From: CAZTJA01 sp964613745
Lineage (GTDB): Bacteria > Desulfobacterota > Desulfomonilia > Desulfomonilales > Desulfomonilaceae
NCBI GenBank assembly: GCA_964613745.1
Contig: CAZTJA010000127.1
Location: 1-7,887, forward strand
DNA length: 7,887 nucleotides
Reading direction: 5' to 3'
In this document: piece after piece, positions 1 through 7,117 of the stretch
How the letters are laid out: each line of letters starts with the position of its first letter
Numbering within the stretch: the first letter of the stretch is position 1
Made by a program: the position numbers and the translations under genes
The notes under the pieces: model-generated
The model's database searches: none
What the model saw: only the letters and a program-made list of their open reading frames with translations
What the model was told of the DNA's origin: nothing

Positions 1-2
1 AC

Positions 3-1031
3 ATCAAGAAGTGTGGAAATGGTCTTTTCCGAATCGGTGGTTACGGTGGCTCCTCGTTCAAGAAGCATCTCCGTAATCTCTTCGTAACCCTCTTGAGAAG
101 CCCAGGTCAGTGCGGTCATTCCTGCATGATCTTCCGCATCAATCTCCGCGCCGTGATCCAAAAGGTAGGTTGCAATTTGATGCTTACCTGCTCTAGCAGC
201 CCACATGAGAGCTGTCCTGCCTGCTTTGTCTTGTATATCGAGGCATGCACCTTGCTGAATCAGCGATTTCACGATAGTTGAATAACCCCGATCCGCCGCT
301 ATCATCAGGGCTGTCCAGCCGGCGTTATCCTGGACATCGGGATCAACTCCCAGACCGAGCAGGAGATCCATAACCGGTTTGTGACCTCGCTGCACAGCCT
401 TAATCAATGCCGTCCGCCCTCCCTTGTCGGCCATATTCACATCCGCACTGTGGTCCAGCAGAAGTTTTATCATTCCTATATGACCGTCATAAGCGGCGCG
501 CATGAGCGGGCTCCATCCTGAATCGTCAACCGCGTTTACGTCTGCACCCTGTTCCACCAGACGAGCCGCCGCAACGTGCTGTCCCGCATTCATAGCTACA
601 TGTAATGCGGTTCGTCCGTGTAAAACCTTTCGATTGACATGGGCTCCCGCTTCAAACAGGAACTTCATAAATTCCAAACGACCATGCTGAGTTGCTAAAG
701 TCAGTGGCGAATTACCTTCATCGTCGCATGCATCAACATCTGCATTTTTTAAAACCAGAAGTTTTCCGCAGAGAATTTGATTTGAAGCTGCAGCATAGAT
801 GAGCGCAGTAGACCCCTTTTGATCATACCCATTTACGCCCGCTCCATGGTCCAGCAACATTTTCACAATTCGAGCATGGCCGCTGGATGACGCTTTCATC
901 AGTGCTGTCACACCGTTCTCATCACAACTATTCGGGTCAGTACCCTTTTGGAGTAGTTGATCGACCGAATGCGTGTCGCCTTTAGATGCCAATTGAATTA
1001 AGTTTTTGCCTTTATCTCTGAAGAGAGCCAT
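3..1031 (-). CDS. Ankyrin-repeat protein, C-terminus cut off by window edge
   Basis: Reading the minus strand from the ATG at 1031 gives 343 codons without a stop, running off the left edge, so the C-terminus is missing. The protein is almost wholly ankyrin repeats: a degenerate capping repeat (about residues 7-34), then nine repeats each exactly 33 residues long (about 35-331) and the beginning of another. Typical signatures are visible in most repeats: G-x-TAL at the first helix, a G-H or G-x turn, a LL-x-x-GA second helix end, and a D/N-V-N/D loop. Ankyrin arrays bind proteins and have no enzymatic activity of their own; the partner is unknown. The N-terminus (MALFRDKGKN) shows no signal peptide, so it is probably cytoplasmic unless the missing part changes this. 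An AGG about 7 bases upstream (1039-1041) supports the start. It follows the CoA-binding gene by 35 bases on the same strand, suggesting co-transcription. The family is certain; the biological role is unknown. Confidence 0.93.
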   Translation of the reverse strand, partial: MALFRDKGKNLIQLASKGDTHSVDQLLQKGTDPNSCDENGVTALMKASSSGHARIVKMLLDHGAGVNGYDQKGSTALIYAAASNQILCGKLLVLKNADVDACDDEGNSPLTLATQHGRLEFMKFLFEAGAHVNRKVLHGRTALHVAMNAGQHVAAARLVEQGADVNAVDDSGWSPLMRAAYDGHIGMIKLLLDHSADVNMADKGGRTALIKAVQRGHKPVMDLLLGLGVDPDVQDNAGWTALMIAADRGYSTIVKSLIQQGACLDIQDKAGRTALMWAARAGKHQIATYLLDHGAEIDAEDHAGMTALTWASQEGYEEITEMLLERGATVTTDSEKTISTLLD

Positions 1032-1066
1032 TCCCCTACCTGATTACATGGACCATTCCGAAGAAA

Positions 1067-1471
1067 TTACCTTTCAAGAGCTGCCAATTCCTGCATGATG
1101 CAACGATCCTGAACCACGGTCAACCCTGCTTTTTGGGCGATTTCGGCAGCTTCATCATTTGAAACGCCGATTTGCATCCATAGGACCTTCGCTCCTATTT
1201 TGACGGCTTCTCGGGCTATAGGAACCATAGCGTCGGATCGCCGGAAAACGTCCACTACATCAATGGGTTCGGGAATCGAAGTGAGATCCGGATAACTCTT
1301 TTCGCCAAGAACCTCATCAATTTTAGGATTGACGGGAATGATCGTGTATCCTCTTTGTTGGAGAAATTGCGCCACACGAAAGCTGTCTCTTCTTTCATCA
1401 GCTGAAATCCCCACAACCGCTATTCGCTTGTAATTACCCAAAACTTCCTTAACGCTCTTCTTCTGTTCCAT
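1067..1471 (-). CDS. CoA-binding domain protein (YccU-like, Rossmann fold)
   Basis: A complete 134-residue protein, the usual length for the stand-alone CoA-binding family related to E. coli YccU. The fold is a Rossmann-type nucleotide-binding domain like that of succinyl-CoA synthetase alpha subunit. Visible motifs are the first strand and glycine turn IAVVGIS (residues 17-23) followed by R28-x-S30-x-x-V33, then IPVNP (45-49), the DVVDVFRRSD segment (71-80), VLWMQIGV (96-103) and the C-terminal QDRCIMQE (121-128). Known members bind CoA, but no reaction has been assigned to the stand-alone form; some may act in CoA or acyl-CoA sensing or protein acylation. The ATG is preceded on its strand by AGGGGGA (1476-1482), a strong ribosome-binding site with somewhat short spacing. 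It is probably the first gene of a two-gene unit with the ankyrin protein. Nothing looks broken. Family assignment is firm, cellular function open. Confidence 0.93.
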   Translation of the reverse strand: MEQKKSVKEVLGNYKRIAVVGISADERRDSFRVAQFLQQRGYTIIPVNPKIDEVLGEKSYPDLTSIPEPIDVVDVFRRSDAMVPIAREAVKIGAKVLWMQIGVSNDEAAEIAQKAGLTVVQDRCIMQELAALER

Positions 1472-1632
1472 GGAATCCCCCTGTTTTTTTGATTGGGCTT
1501 AATTTGCCGTTGAGACTTGAAATAATAATTGAGTGAGAAAGCCTGCCGCGACGATTCCTCAATTCGATATTAGTTGTTAAAATCCGGAGCCTCATGATAC
1601 TATGACCCAAAATAACCGATCTATCTAAAAAC
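1472..1632. other. Divergent intergenic region
   Basis: This 161-base stretch lies between the start of the CoA-binding gene (minus strand) and the start of the pentapeptide gene (plus strand), so it must hold promoters in both directions. It is rich in A/T runs such as AATAATAATT near 1522-1531. A plausible plus-strand promoter is listed separately. I could not find a minus-strand promoter with both boxes near consensus. Open frames crossing it look accidental. Confidence 0.6.
1574..1603 (+). promoter_or_regulatory. Candidate sigma-70 promoter for the pentapeptide gene
   Basis: TTGTTA (1574-1579, four of six matches to TTGACA) is followed after 18 bases by TACTAT (1598-1603, four of six matches to TATAAT). 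The -10 box is directly preceded by TGA, giving an extended -10 (TGN) motif. Transcription would begin near 1610, leaving a leader of about 23 bases before the ATG at 1633. This is pattern matching only. Confidence 0.35.
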
Positions 1633-2181
1633 ATGTATTACGAAATTCGTAATAGATTCACTGGTGATCTTATATTCTGCGGGGAGGCGGATTGTTTTGC
1701 GTCGATACTGACCGAAGCCGTTTCCCTGGATTTTGATCTATCCGAAGCCCAATTGTCCAATGCTAATTTGGGTAAAGCTGTTTTGTCCAATGCGAGACTT
1801 GCTCTCGCTGATCTAAGCGGAGCCAACATGTTTCAGTGTAATCTAAAAGGAGCATGGCTGGCGGGTGCTCGGCTGGTATCTGCGGATTTGCATGGAGTGA
1901 ATCTGAGAAACGCAAATTTGTCCGGAGCCGACATGTCGGATGCAAACCTTATCAACGGCGATCTGGCGTGGGCGAGGCTTACAATGGCAAATTTGTCTGA
2001 AGCTAATCTTTCACAAGCCAACCTCTTTGGAGCGAATCTTACCGGGGCAAACCTCTTCGAAGCCATTCTTACCGGAGTAAATTTGGTTGGAGCAAACCTG
2101 GACGGAGCTACTACAATGGGCATCCATCTTTCCAACGCGAATGTTCTTTGGGTCAAGGGAATAGAAGAGGAAAATAGCTGA
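1633..2181 (+). CDS. Pentapeptide-repeat protein
   Basis: A 182-residue protein. A short N-terminal part (residues 1-34, with RNRFTGDLIFCGE) resembles the small lead-in seen in many pentapeptide-repeat proteins. Then come 27 consecutive five-residue repeats in unbroken register (about 35-169) of the A-(D/N)-L-x-x type, for example NLSGADMSDANL. One repeat near 160-164 is poor. Such repeats fold into a right-handed quadrilateral beta-helix with four pentapeptides per coil, so about seven coils are expected. No signal peptide or membrane segment is visible. Some family members (MfpA, Qnr) mimic DNA and protect gyrase, and the length is close to MfpA, but most members have no known role and nothing here singles out gyrase. 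The ribosome-binding site is weak: the sequence before the ATG is A-rich with no clear purine box, yet a stop in frame at 1603-1605 and the lack of another ATG leave this as the best start. Family certain, function unknown. Confidence 0.93.
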   Translation: MYYEIRNRFTGDLIFCGEADCFASILTEAVSLDFDLSEAQLSNANLGKAVLSNARLALADLSGANMFQCNLKGAWLAGARLVSADLHGVNLRNANLSGADMSDANLINGDLAWARLTMANLSEANLSQANLFGANLTGANLFEAILTGVNLVGANLDGATTMGIHLSNANVLWVKGIEEENS

Positions 2182-2316
2182 TTCCTGAGCCGAAATCTCT
2201 CACACTATCCAGTCCCCCCTGAAACGGTGTAATCCGCCCATAAACATGGCATTGAGCAATAAACACCCAAGATGCGGACCCATTCATAATGAGCCGGCGT
2301 GTAGGCTTTGCATCTA

Positions 2317-2342
2317 TAATTAAGGCCGTCGGGGTTTAATTA
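2317..2342. repeat. Inverted repeat with two TAATTA palindromes
   Basis: TAATTAA (2317-2323) and TTAATTA (2336-2342) are a perfect seven-base inverted repeat with a 12-base GC-rich spacer. Each arm contains the palindrome TAATTA, and the two copies are offset by 20 bases, about two helical turns. This is the geometry of a dimeric or paired operator, though AT-rich chance matches are possible. The stem has no run of T after it, so it is not a standard terminator. Confidence 0.35.
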
Positions 2343-2456
2343 CTCTCATTGCTCTTATCTCTCTTCAGTCTCACCTGCGGATGTTATCATGTCATGTACC
2401 TGCCTCAACAGATTTAAGTCGAGCACCGGTCCGGAAAAACAGTCATGGGGTAGCAT

Positions 2457-2490
2457 CCAGAGGTGTGGCGTTCTTTCTGGGTATACACCT
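2457..2490 (+). repeat. Interleaved inverted repeats (possible H-type pseudoknot)
   Basis: CCAG (2457-2460) can pair with CTGG (2477-2480), and AGGTGT (2461-2466) with ACACCT (2485-2490). The arms alternate in the order that forms an H-type pseudoknot if transcribed. The element lies about 60 bases before the GGDEF-EAL start. The stems are short, and part of the same sequence fits a sigma-54 promoter, in which case it would not be in the RNA. It does not match a riboswitch class I know. Confidence 0.22.
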
Positions 2491-2494
2491 TGCA
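2479..2494 (+). promoter_or_regulatory. Sigma-54-like -24/-12 promoter candidate for the GGDEF-EAL gene
   Basis: GG at 2480-2481 and GC at 2492-2493 are separated by exactly 10 bases, and the downstream element reads TTGCA (2490-2494), a full match to the -12 box TTGCW. In the -24 box GG, the pyrimidine, the A and the purine positions fit, while the leading T and the C do not. Transcription would start about 12 bases after the GC, near 2505, giving a leader of about 43 bases. No enhancer-binding site was identified. Confidence 0.33.
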
Positions 2495-2547
2495 CTGCAA
2501 TATTACCAACTACCAATTGAGCCGTTGTCCGCAATTTTGGGGAAATT

Positions 2548-5500
2548 ATGGGTAATCTCAATCCTCGTTTTTTTGATCGCTTTTCACATGCTGAGCCGGT
2601 CCCGAAATTCATTGAGGGAGAAACCGGAACCGAGACGCTCGACTTAGATGATCTGCAGAATGAAGCCAATTCCGGCAGTTTTTATCTCACCAGCATGGAA
2701 GCCGGATTTTTGGGCAAGCTTCTTCACGCCTTTCCAATTCCCTCATTGCTTGTAGACCATCAGCATCAGATAGTCTTTGCGAATAAGGCATGTGGTGTAT
2801 CGAAAATATATAAAACGAATATGAGCGGCAGACCGTTTGAGGATTTGTTTCCTTATAAAGAACACTCCGATGCGTGCAAGATGCTGGTTGATCACGTGCT
2901 CCAAACACGTAAAACACAGGTCACTACTTCTTTGCTCCAAATAAACGGCAGGAAAATGTGGGGAAGACTCCATCTGCGTTCCATGAGAGCGTGGCAAAAC
3001 AGATCCGCATTGGTGCTCATTGAGGATCTTACCCTAGAAAAAAAGCAATTGATCCTCACAAAAAGGCATCAGGATGAACTCCGAAAGGCTCATAGCGAGC
3101 TTGAATTACGCGTTCGGGAAAGAACCGTTGAATTAACGAAATCCAATGAATTACTTAGGTCCGAAATTTCAGAGCGTAGGAGAGCGGAGCAGGAACTCAA
3201 GTTAAGCCGAGCCTCTTTCACCAGTATTGTGGAAGGAAGCAAAGATGGAATAGTCATTGTGGATCAGGAGGGGGCAGTCCGCTATTGTAATCCTGCTGCA
3301 TGGCAGTTTTTCGGCTGCAGTGCCGAACAATTAGCTGCGCAACGATTTTCGACGCAGTTAGACAAAAACGGTGTTCAGGAACTGGCTATCATAACTCCTG
3401 AAGGTGGATTAGGTACAGCCGAAATGCACGTCACCGACACGGACTGGCACGGGACACCGGCTTACCTTGCAGTTCTTAGAGACATCACAGAGCGAAAAAG
3501 TGCTGAGCAGGCTCTACGTGAGAATGAACACAGATATAGACAGACCTTTCAACGGATGAGGGCAGTGAAGCTCCTGATTGACCCGGAAACCGCAAACATC
3601 GTTGATGCTAATCCGGCAGCAGCGGAATTCTATGGCTATACAGTAGAGAAGCTTAAATCGATGAACTTCACCGATTTGAATTCAGCTCCCATCGAAGAGG
3701 TCTTTGACGCCATAAACAAATCGGTATCGGAACAGCAAAATTACTACATCTCAACTCATGTACTCGCATCAGGCGAAACTCGGGAAGTGGAAATCCACAC
3801 CGGGCCGGTACTTCTCAATTCAGGTCAGCTCCTGAACACAATTATTCATGACATCACCGACAGAAAAAGGGCTGAACAGAAGCTCCATTTAGCCGCCAAA
3901 ATAATCGAAAGCAGCAACGAAGCTCTTATCACTACTGATACCACCGGTAGGGTTATTGATGTGAATCAAGCCTTTTGCAAGATCACCGGTTACTTGAGGG
4001 AAGATGTTGTTGGTCAGATGGCGGACGTGTTTCAACTCGGTATAAATGGTTCAACTTTAGACATTTGGGAAGCTGTATTGTCAACCGGCGCATGGCAAGG
4101 AGAAGTTTGGGACAAACGTAAGAACGGAGAACTCTATCCTAAGCTGCTATCCGTGAGCGCCGTAAAGAACAATGATGGGATCGTTACCCACTATGTTGCG
4201 ACTTTCTCCGACATCACCAAAATAAAGAAGGCCGAAAAACACCTGCAGCACCTTGCGCATTTTGATCCATTAACTAAACTGCCGAACCGGCTATTGTTCA
4301 GGGACAGATTACAACGGGCTCTGGTTGCCGCAGATCGAAGAAAATCAATGGTCGCATTGATGCTGCTGGATTTGGATCGGTTCAAGAATATTAATGACAC
4401 CCTCGGACACGGCGCGGGAGACAAACTACTCATTCAAGTTTCCGAAAGGCTCGCAAAATCAGTGAGACAGAGCGACACGGTCGCAAGGCTGGGAGGAGAT
4501 GAGTTTACCGTTGTGCTTCCTGACATTCCCAGCAATCTCTCTGCCGCAAATGTTGCTCGCAAAATAGTTCAATCAATGAGCAAGCCTTTCAACCTTGATG
4601 GTCGTGAGGTGTTCATAACCACGAGCATAGGAATAACCTTGTACCCGAACGATGGGACTCAATCCGATCGGTTGCTTCAGAACGCGGATATGGCTTTGTA
4701 TCACGCTAAGGAATTAGGGAAAAACAATTTTCAGTTTTTCTGCGAAGAAATGAACATCGAAGCAATTGAGCGTTCGGACTTGGAGGATGCCCTCCGAGGC
4801 GCAATCGACCGTGATGAATTCATGGTTTTTTATCAGCCGCGTTTAAACCTCCGCACCGGGGAAATAATGAACGTCGAAGCTTTGCTTCGCTGGCGCCACC
4901 CCAAACGAGGGCTTGTTTTACCCGGTCAATTCATATCTGTAGCGGAAGAAACCGGAGCAATTGTTCCAATAGGTGATTGGGTCCTTGAGACTGCGTGCGC
5001 TCAGGTAAAGAAATGGCAAGACATGGGACTTCCCAGGATTGGTCTTGCAGTGAACGTTTCCGCCCGACAACTTAATCAGGATGATTTGATCGATACCGTT
5101 AGTCGTGTCCTTTCCAAAACGGGAATTCAACCTTCCTGTCTTGAACTGGAGCTTACCGAGAGCGTTGCCATGCAAGATGCTGCTCGCACGATTCACTTTT
5201 TCACTGAATTAAAGAAAATGGGGATCCAAATATCAATTGACGATTTTGGAACCGGATATTCATCTTTGAGCTATTTGAAGCGTTTTCCCATCGATAAGCT
5301 TAAAATAGACAAGTCTTTTGTGAAGGACATCGTGAATGATGCTGATGATGAAGCAATAGTTAAAGCCATCATCGCAGTGGCTCATAGCCTTAAACTTAAA
5401 GTGGTTGCCGAAGGAGTTGAAACGAAAGAACAATTAAGATTTCTCCGGTTGCATCATTGCGACGAATGGCAGGGATTCCATTTTTCTCGTCCCATTCCGG

Positions 5501-5550
5501 GGGATGAAATGACGCAGATGCTTCAGAGGGGAAAAACAATGGTGGCTTGA
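2548..5550 (+). CDS. Four-PAS sensor with GGDEF and EAL domains (c-di-GMP synthesis/breakdown)
   Basis: This 1000-residue protein makes and/or hydrolyses the second messenger cyclic di-GMP. Domains in order: PAS1 (about 53-162), a charged coiled-coil linker (about 163-220), a short PAS2 (about 220-316), PAS3 (about 326-443), PAS4 (about 446-562), GGDEF (about 568-730) and EAL (about 743-990). The GGDEF domain has the metal-site segment LDLDRFKNIND (607-617), an intact GGDEF signature (649-653) and an RxxD inhibitory site, RQSD, at 640-643. The EAL domain keeps EALLRW (777-782), N836, E868 in ELELTES, DDFGTG (898-903), K919 and the E955 of VAEGVE, so both activities look possible. PAS-to-PAS joins end in the usual DIT-x-R/K pattern. 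No membrane segment or signal peptide is visible, so sensing is probably cytoplasmic; ligand or cofactor is unknown, and no LOV-type NCRFLQ motif is present. GGGGA lies four bases before the ATG, supporting this start. Gaps of 366 and 181 bases on either side suggest a single-gene unit. Confidence 0.97.
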   Translation: MGNLNPRFFDRFSHAEPVPKFIEGETGTETLDLDDLQNEANSGSFYLTSMEAGFLGKLLHAFPIPSLLVDHQHQIVFANKACGVSKIYKTNMSGRPFEDLFPYKEHSDACKMLVDHVLQTRKTQVTTSLLQINGRKMWGRLHLRSMRAWQNRSALVLIEDLTLEKKQLILTKRHQDELRKAHSELELRVRERTVELTKSNELLRSEISERRRAEQELKLSRASFTSIVEGSKDGIVIVDQEGAVRYCNPAAWQFFGCSAEQLAAQRFSTQLDKNGVQELAIITPEGGLGTAEMHVTDTDWHGTPAYLAVLRDITERKSAEQALRENEHRYRQTFQRMRAVKLLIDPETANIVDANPAAAEFYGYTVEKLKSMNFTDLNSAPIEEVFDAINKSVSEQQNYYISTHVLASGETREVEIHTGPVLLNSGQLLNTIIHDITDRKRAEQKLHLAAKIIESSNEALITTDTTGRVIDVNQAFCKITGYLREDVVGQMADVFQLGINGSTLDIWEAVLSTGAWQGEVWDKRKNGELYPKLLSVSAVKNNDGIVTHYVATFSDITKIKKAEKHLQHLAHFDPLTKLPNRLLFRDRLQRALVAADRRKSMVALMLLDLDRFKNINDTLGHGAGDKLLIQVSERLAKSVRQSDTVARLGGDEFTVVLPDIPSNLSAANVARKIVQSMSKPFNLDGREVFITTSIGITLYPNDGTQSDRLLQNADMALYHAKELGKNNFQFFCEEMNIEAIERSDLEDALRGAIDRDEFMVFYQPRLNLRTGEIMNVEALLRWRHPKRGLVLPGQFISVAEETGAIVPIGDWVLETACAQVKKWQDMGLPRIGLAVNVSARQLNQDDLIDTVSRVLSKTGIQPSCLELELTESVAMQDAARTIHFFTELKKMGIQISIDDFGTGYSSLSYLKRFPIDKLKIDKSFVKDIVNDADDEAIVKAIIAVAHSLKLKVVAEGVETKEQLRFLRLHHCDEWQGFHFSRPIPGDEMTQMLQRGKTMVA

Positions 5551-5731
5551 CGCAATTTGGGATGCCGCATCCGGCTAACACATCAGATTTCCTGCATTAT
5601 CACTCCACTTCTTTATCAAGACGGAATGAGCTTCCATTAGTTTCATACGAAAAATAATCCAACTGCATACCCGATCTAAATGCTATACTATTGATTTACG
5701 GCTGATAGCCTCCGGCAGTACGTGAGGTCAA
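5551..5731. other. Intergenic region upstream of the ligase gene
   Basis: The 181 bases hold a small inverted repeat, GCCG/CGGC (5564-5567 and 5572-5575), just after the GGDEF-EAL stop; its four-base stem and lack of a T-run make it a poor terminator. A promoter candidate with an extended -10 is listed separately. A short GGCT/AGCC hairpin (5700-5710) lies in the predicted leader. No gene is visible. Confidence 0.55.
5681..5689 (+). promoter_or_regulatory. Extended -10 promoter candidate for the ligase/DUF362 unit
   Basis: TGC followed directly by TATACT (5684-5689, five of six matches to TATAAT) forms an extended -10 box. The -35 region at the matching distance (near 5661-5666, AACTGC) is poor, which extended -10 promoters tolerate. 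The start of transcription would fall near 5696, giving a leader of about 36 bases before the ATG at 5732. Confidence 0.4.
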
Positions 5732-7117
5732 ATGTTCAGAAGTCTAATGAAACATCTTCTCATAGGTGTAAAGGATTCGGCAAAGCCCATACTGTCTTGG
5801 ATGCCCGTCGAATGGCGACGTGGGTCCGTGTACAAACGTTGGCGTAAGTTCCTTTCAGAAGCTCAGTTTTATCCTATTGAACGAATTCGGGAGTGGCAAC
5901 TCAACAATGTTCGGGACATTGTGGATTATGCCTACAGAAGGACTAGAGGATACAAACAATTATACGATGAGGCCGGAGTACATCCCAGGGACATTCGGAA
6001 ACTGACCGACTTACAATTCTTACCTTTCACGACCAAAGAATTGATGCGCGACAATTTGGAAGCCTTCAGCGTTGCGCTTCCTCTCAGGTTCTATACGACG
6101 ACCGGAGGATCTACCGGAATACCGTTTGGTTTCTATTATTTGTACGAAAATCAGGAAATTGAGGATGCATTCGTACACACTGGTTGGTCTTGGGTTGGTT
6201 GGAAACTGGATGGCCTAAATGCAATTTTGCGCGGCGCTTACATTGGCAGCGATGATGATATTTTCAAATATGACAGGTTTCGAAACGAACTCCTTTTATC
6301 TTCGTACTTCTTAACGGAACAAAATTTACCAAAGTACATTCGCTTGCTGGAAGAATTTAACCCGCGAGTCATTCAGGCTTACCCGTCTTCCTTCAACATC
6401 CTTTGTGACCTTCTGAATCAAGCGAATGCCGAAGAAAAGATTTCTGCGGATCTCGTGTTACTTGCTTCGGAAAATATTTACGACTGGATGATGGAGAAAT
6501 ACACAACCACCTTTCCGAATACCAAATTTTTTTCATTCTACGGACACGCGGAACTTACGATCCAAGCACCATGGTGCGAACACAATCGCTCATACCATTT
6601 ATGGCCTTTTTATGGTTTCACCGAGTTGCTGAACGGAAACTCCGAAGAGGTGACCGAAGGTGAGGAAGGTGAGCTTGTCGGGACGAGTTTTCATATGCGC
6701 GCCACCCCGTTTATACGATACAAAACCATGGATCGAGCCGTGAAAGGTCCTTCACAGTGCCCCGATTGCGGAAGAGCCTTCCAGCTTCTCAATAAAATTT
6801 CCGGCAGAATGCAGGAAGTTATAGTTACCGGAACGGGCCGTTATATTTCCATGACGGCTATTAACATGCATAGCGACATTTTTGATCATGTGAGACAGTT
6901 CCAATTTTACCAGGACACGCCGGGAAAAATTACGTTCAAAATCGCGCCCCAAAGCAATTATTCGGAAACCGACTCGGAGAGAATACGCAAGGAACTCATG
7001 AAAAAATTGGGGAATGATGTAGAACTGGAGATCAGCCTCGTTCAAGATATCCCGAAGACCAGATCCGGCAAGTTCAGGTTTTTGGACCAGCAGCTGGATA
7101 TCAAGTATGGTGAATAG
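5732..7117 (+). CDS. CapK/PaaK-like adenylate-forming ligase (phenylacetate-CoA ligase family)
   Basis: A complete 461-residue protein of the phenylacetate-CoA ligase-like branch of AMP-forming enzymes, the group that includes CapK proteins of capsule loci. Such enzymes activate a carboxylic acid with ATP to an acyl-adenylate and pass it to CoA or another acceptor. Visible motifs are the phosphate-binding loop TTTGGSTGIP (122-131), YPSS (217-220), the adenine-site motif FYGHAE (269-274), RYKTMD (329-334) and the C-terminal KTRSGKFR (442-449), whose K447 is the expected catalytic lysine of the adenylation step. C282, H289, C343 and C346 (WCEH, H289, CPDC) could bind a structural metal, as I infer from related proteins. 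No signal peptide or clear membrane helix is seen. GAGGT three bases before the ATG supports the start. The DUF362 gene follows after 22 bases, so the two are probably one operon. The substrate cannot be read from sequence; true phenylacetate-CoA ligase activity is less likely given this neighbour and the CapK-like features. Confidence 0.92.
   Translation: MFRSLMKHLLIGVKDSAKPILSWMPVEWRRGSVYKRWRKFLSEAQFYPIERIREWQLNNVRDIVDYAYRRTRGYKQLYDEAGVHPRDIRKLTDLQFLPFTTKELMRDNLEAFSVALPLRFYTTTGGSTGIPFGFYYLYENQEIEDAFVHTGWSWVGWKLDGLNAILRGAYIGSDDDIFKYDRFRNELLLSSYFLTEQNLPKYIRLLEEFNPRVIQAYPSSFNILCDLLNQANAEEKISADLVLLASENIYDWMMEKYTTTFPNTKFFSFYGHAELTIQAPWCEHNRSYHLWPFYGFTELLNGNSEEVTEGEEGELVGTSFHMRATPFIRYKTMDRAVKGPSQCPDCGRAFQLLNKISGRMQEVIVTGTGRYISMTAINMHSDIFDHVRQFQFYQDTPGKITFKIAPQSNYSETDSERIRKELMKKLGNDVELEISLVQDIPKTRSGKFRFLDQQLDIKYGE

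Larger units (their letters stand above)
2182..2547. other. Non-coding gap with possible control elements
   Basis: These 366 bases separate the pentapeptide gene from the GGDEF-EAL gene. I see no convincing rho-independent terminator after the upstream gene. The gap holds a pair of TAATTA palindromes, a sigma-54-like element and interleaved inverted repeats, each listed separately. It does not show the conserved core of a known c-di-GMP (GEMM) riboswitch that I can recognise. A frame with two hydrophobic stretches starts at 2381 but lacks a ribosome-binding site and overlaps the next gene, so it is not called. Confidence 0.6.

Noticed and set aside
93..690. Short plus-strand frames opposite the ankyrin gene.
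   Set aside because: They are antisense to a continuous, highly recognisable ankyrin reading frame and show no domain or ribosome-binding site.
1449..1634. A 61-codon minus-strand frame spanning the divergent intergenic region.
   Set aside because: It overlaps the start of the CoA-binding gene in another frame, covers the expected promoter region and has no family features.
1833..2156. A 107-codon minus-strand frame opposite the pentapeptide gene with repeated Arg-Phe-Ala-Pro-like units.
   Set aside because: Its repetitiveness is just the antisense reflection of the pentapeptide codons; the plus-strand product is a clear family member.
2182..2547. A c-di-GMP riboswitch upstream of the GGDEF-EAL gene.
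   Set aside because: I looked for the conserved GEMM core and did not find it; the inverted repeats present do not match a known class. A covariance-model search would settle this.
2381..2647. An 88-codon plus-strand frame with two hydrophobic stretches, upstream of and overlapping the GGDEF-EAL gene.
   Set aside because: It has no ribosome-binding site, overlaps about 100 bases of a well-supported gene in another frame, and shows no recognisable family. I considered a frameshifted membrane anchor for the sensor, but the strong GGGGA before 2548 argues against it.
2355..2669. A 104-codon minus-strand frame across the gap and the beginning of the GGDEF-EAL gene.
   Set aside because: Low-complexity composition, no family match, and overlap with a well-supported gene on the other strand.
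5564..5575. GCCG/CGGC inverted repeat after the GGDEF-EAL stop as a transcription terminator or REP-like element.
   Set aside because: The stem is only four bases with no T-run, and only one copy was seen, so neither interpretation is supported.
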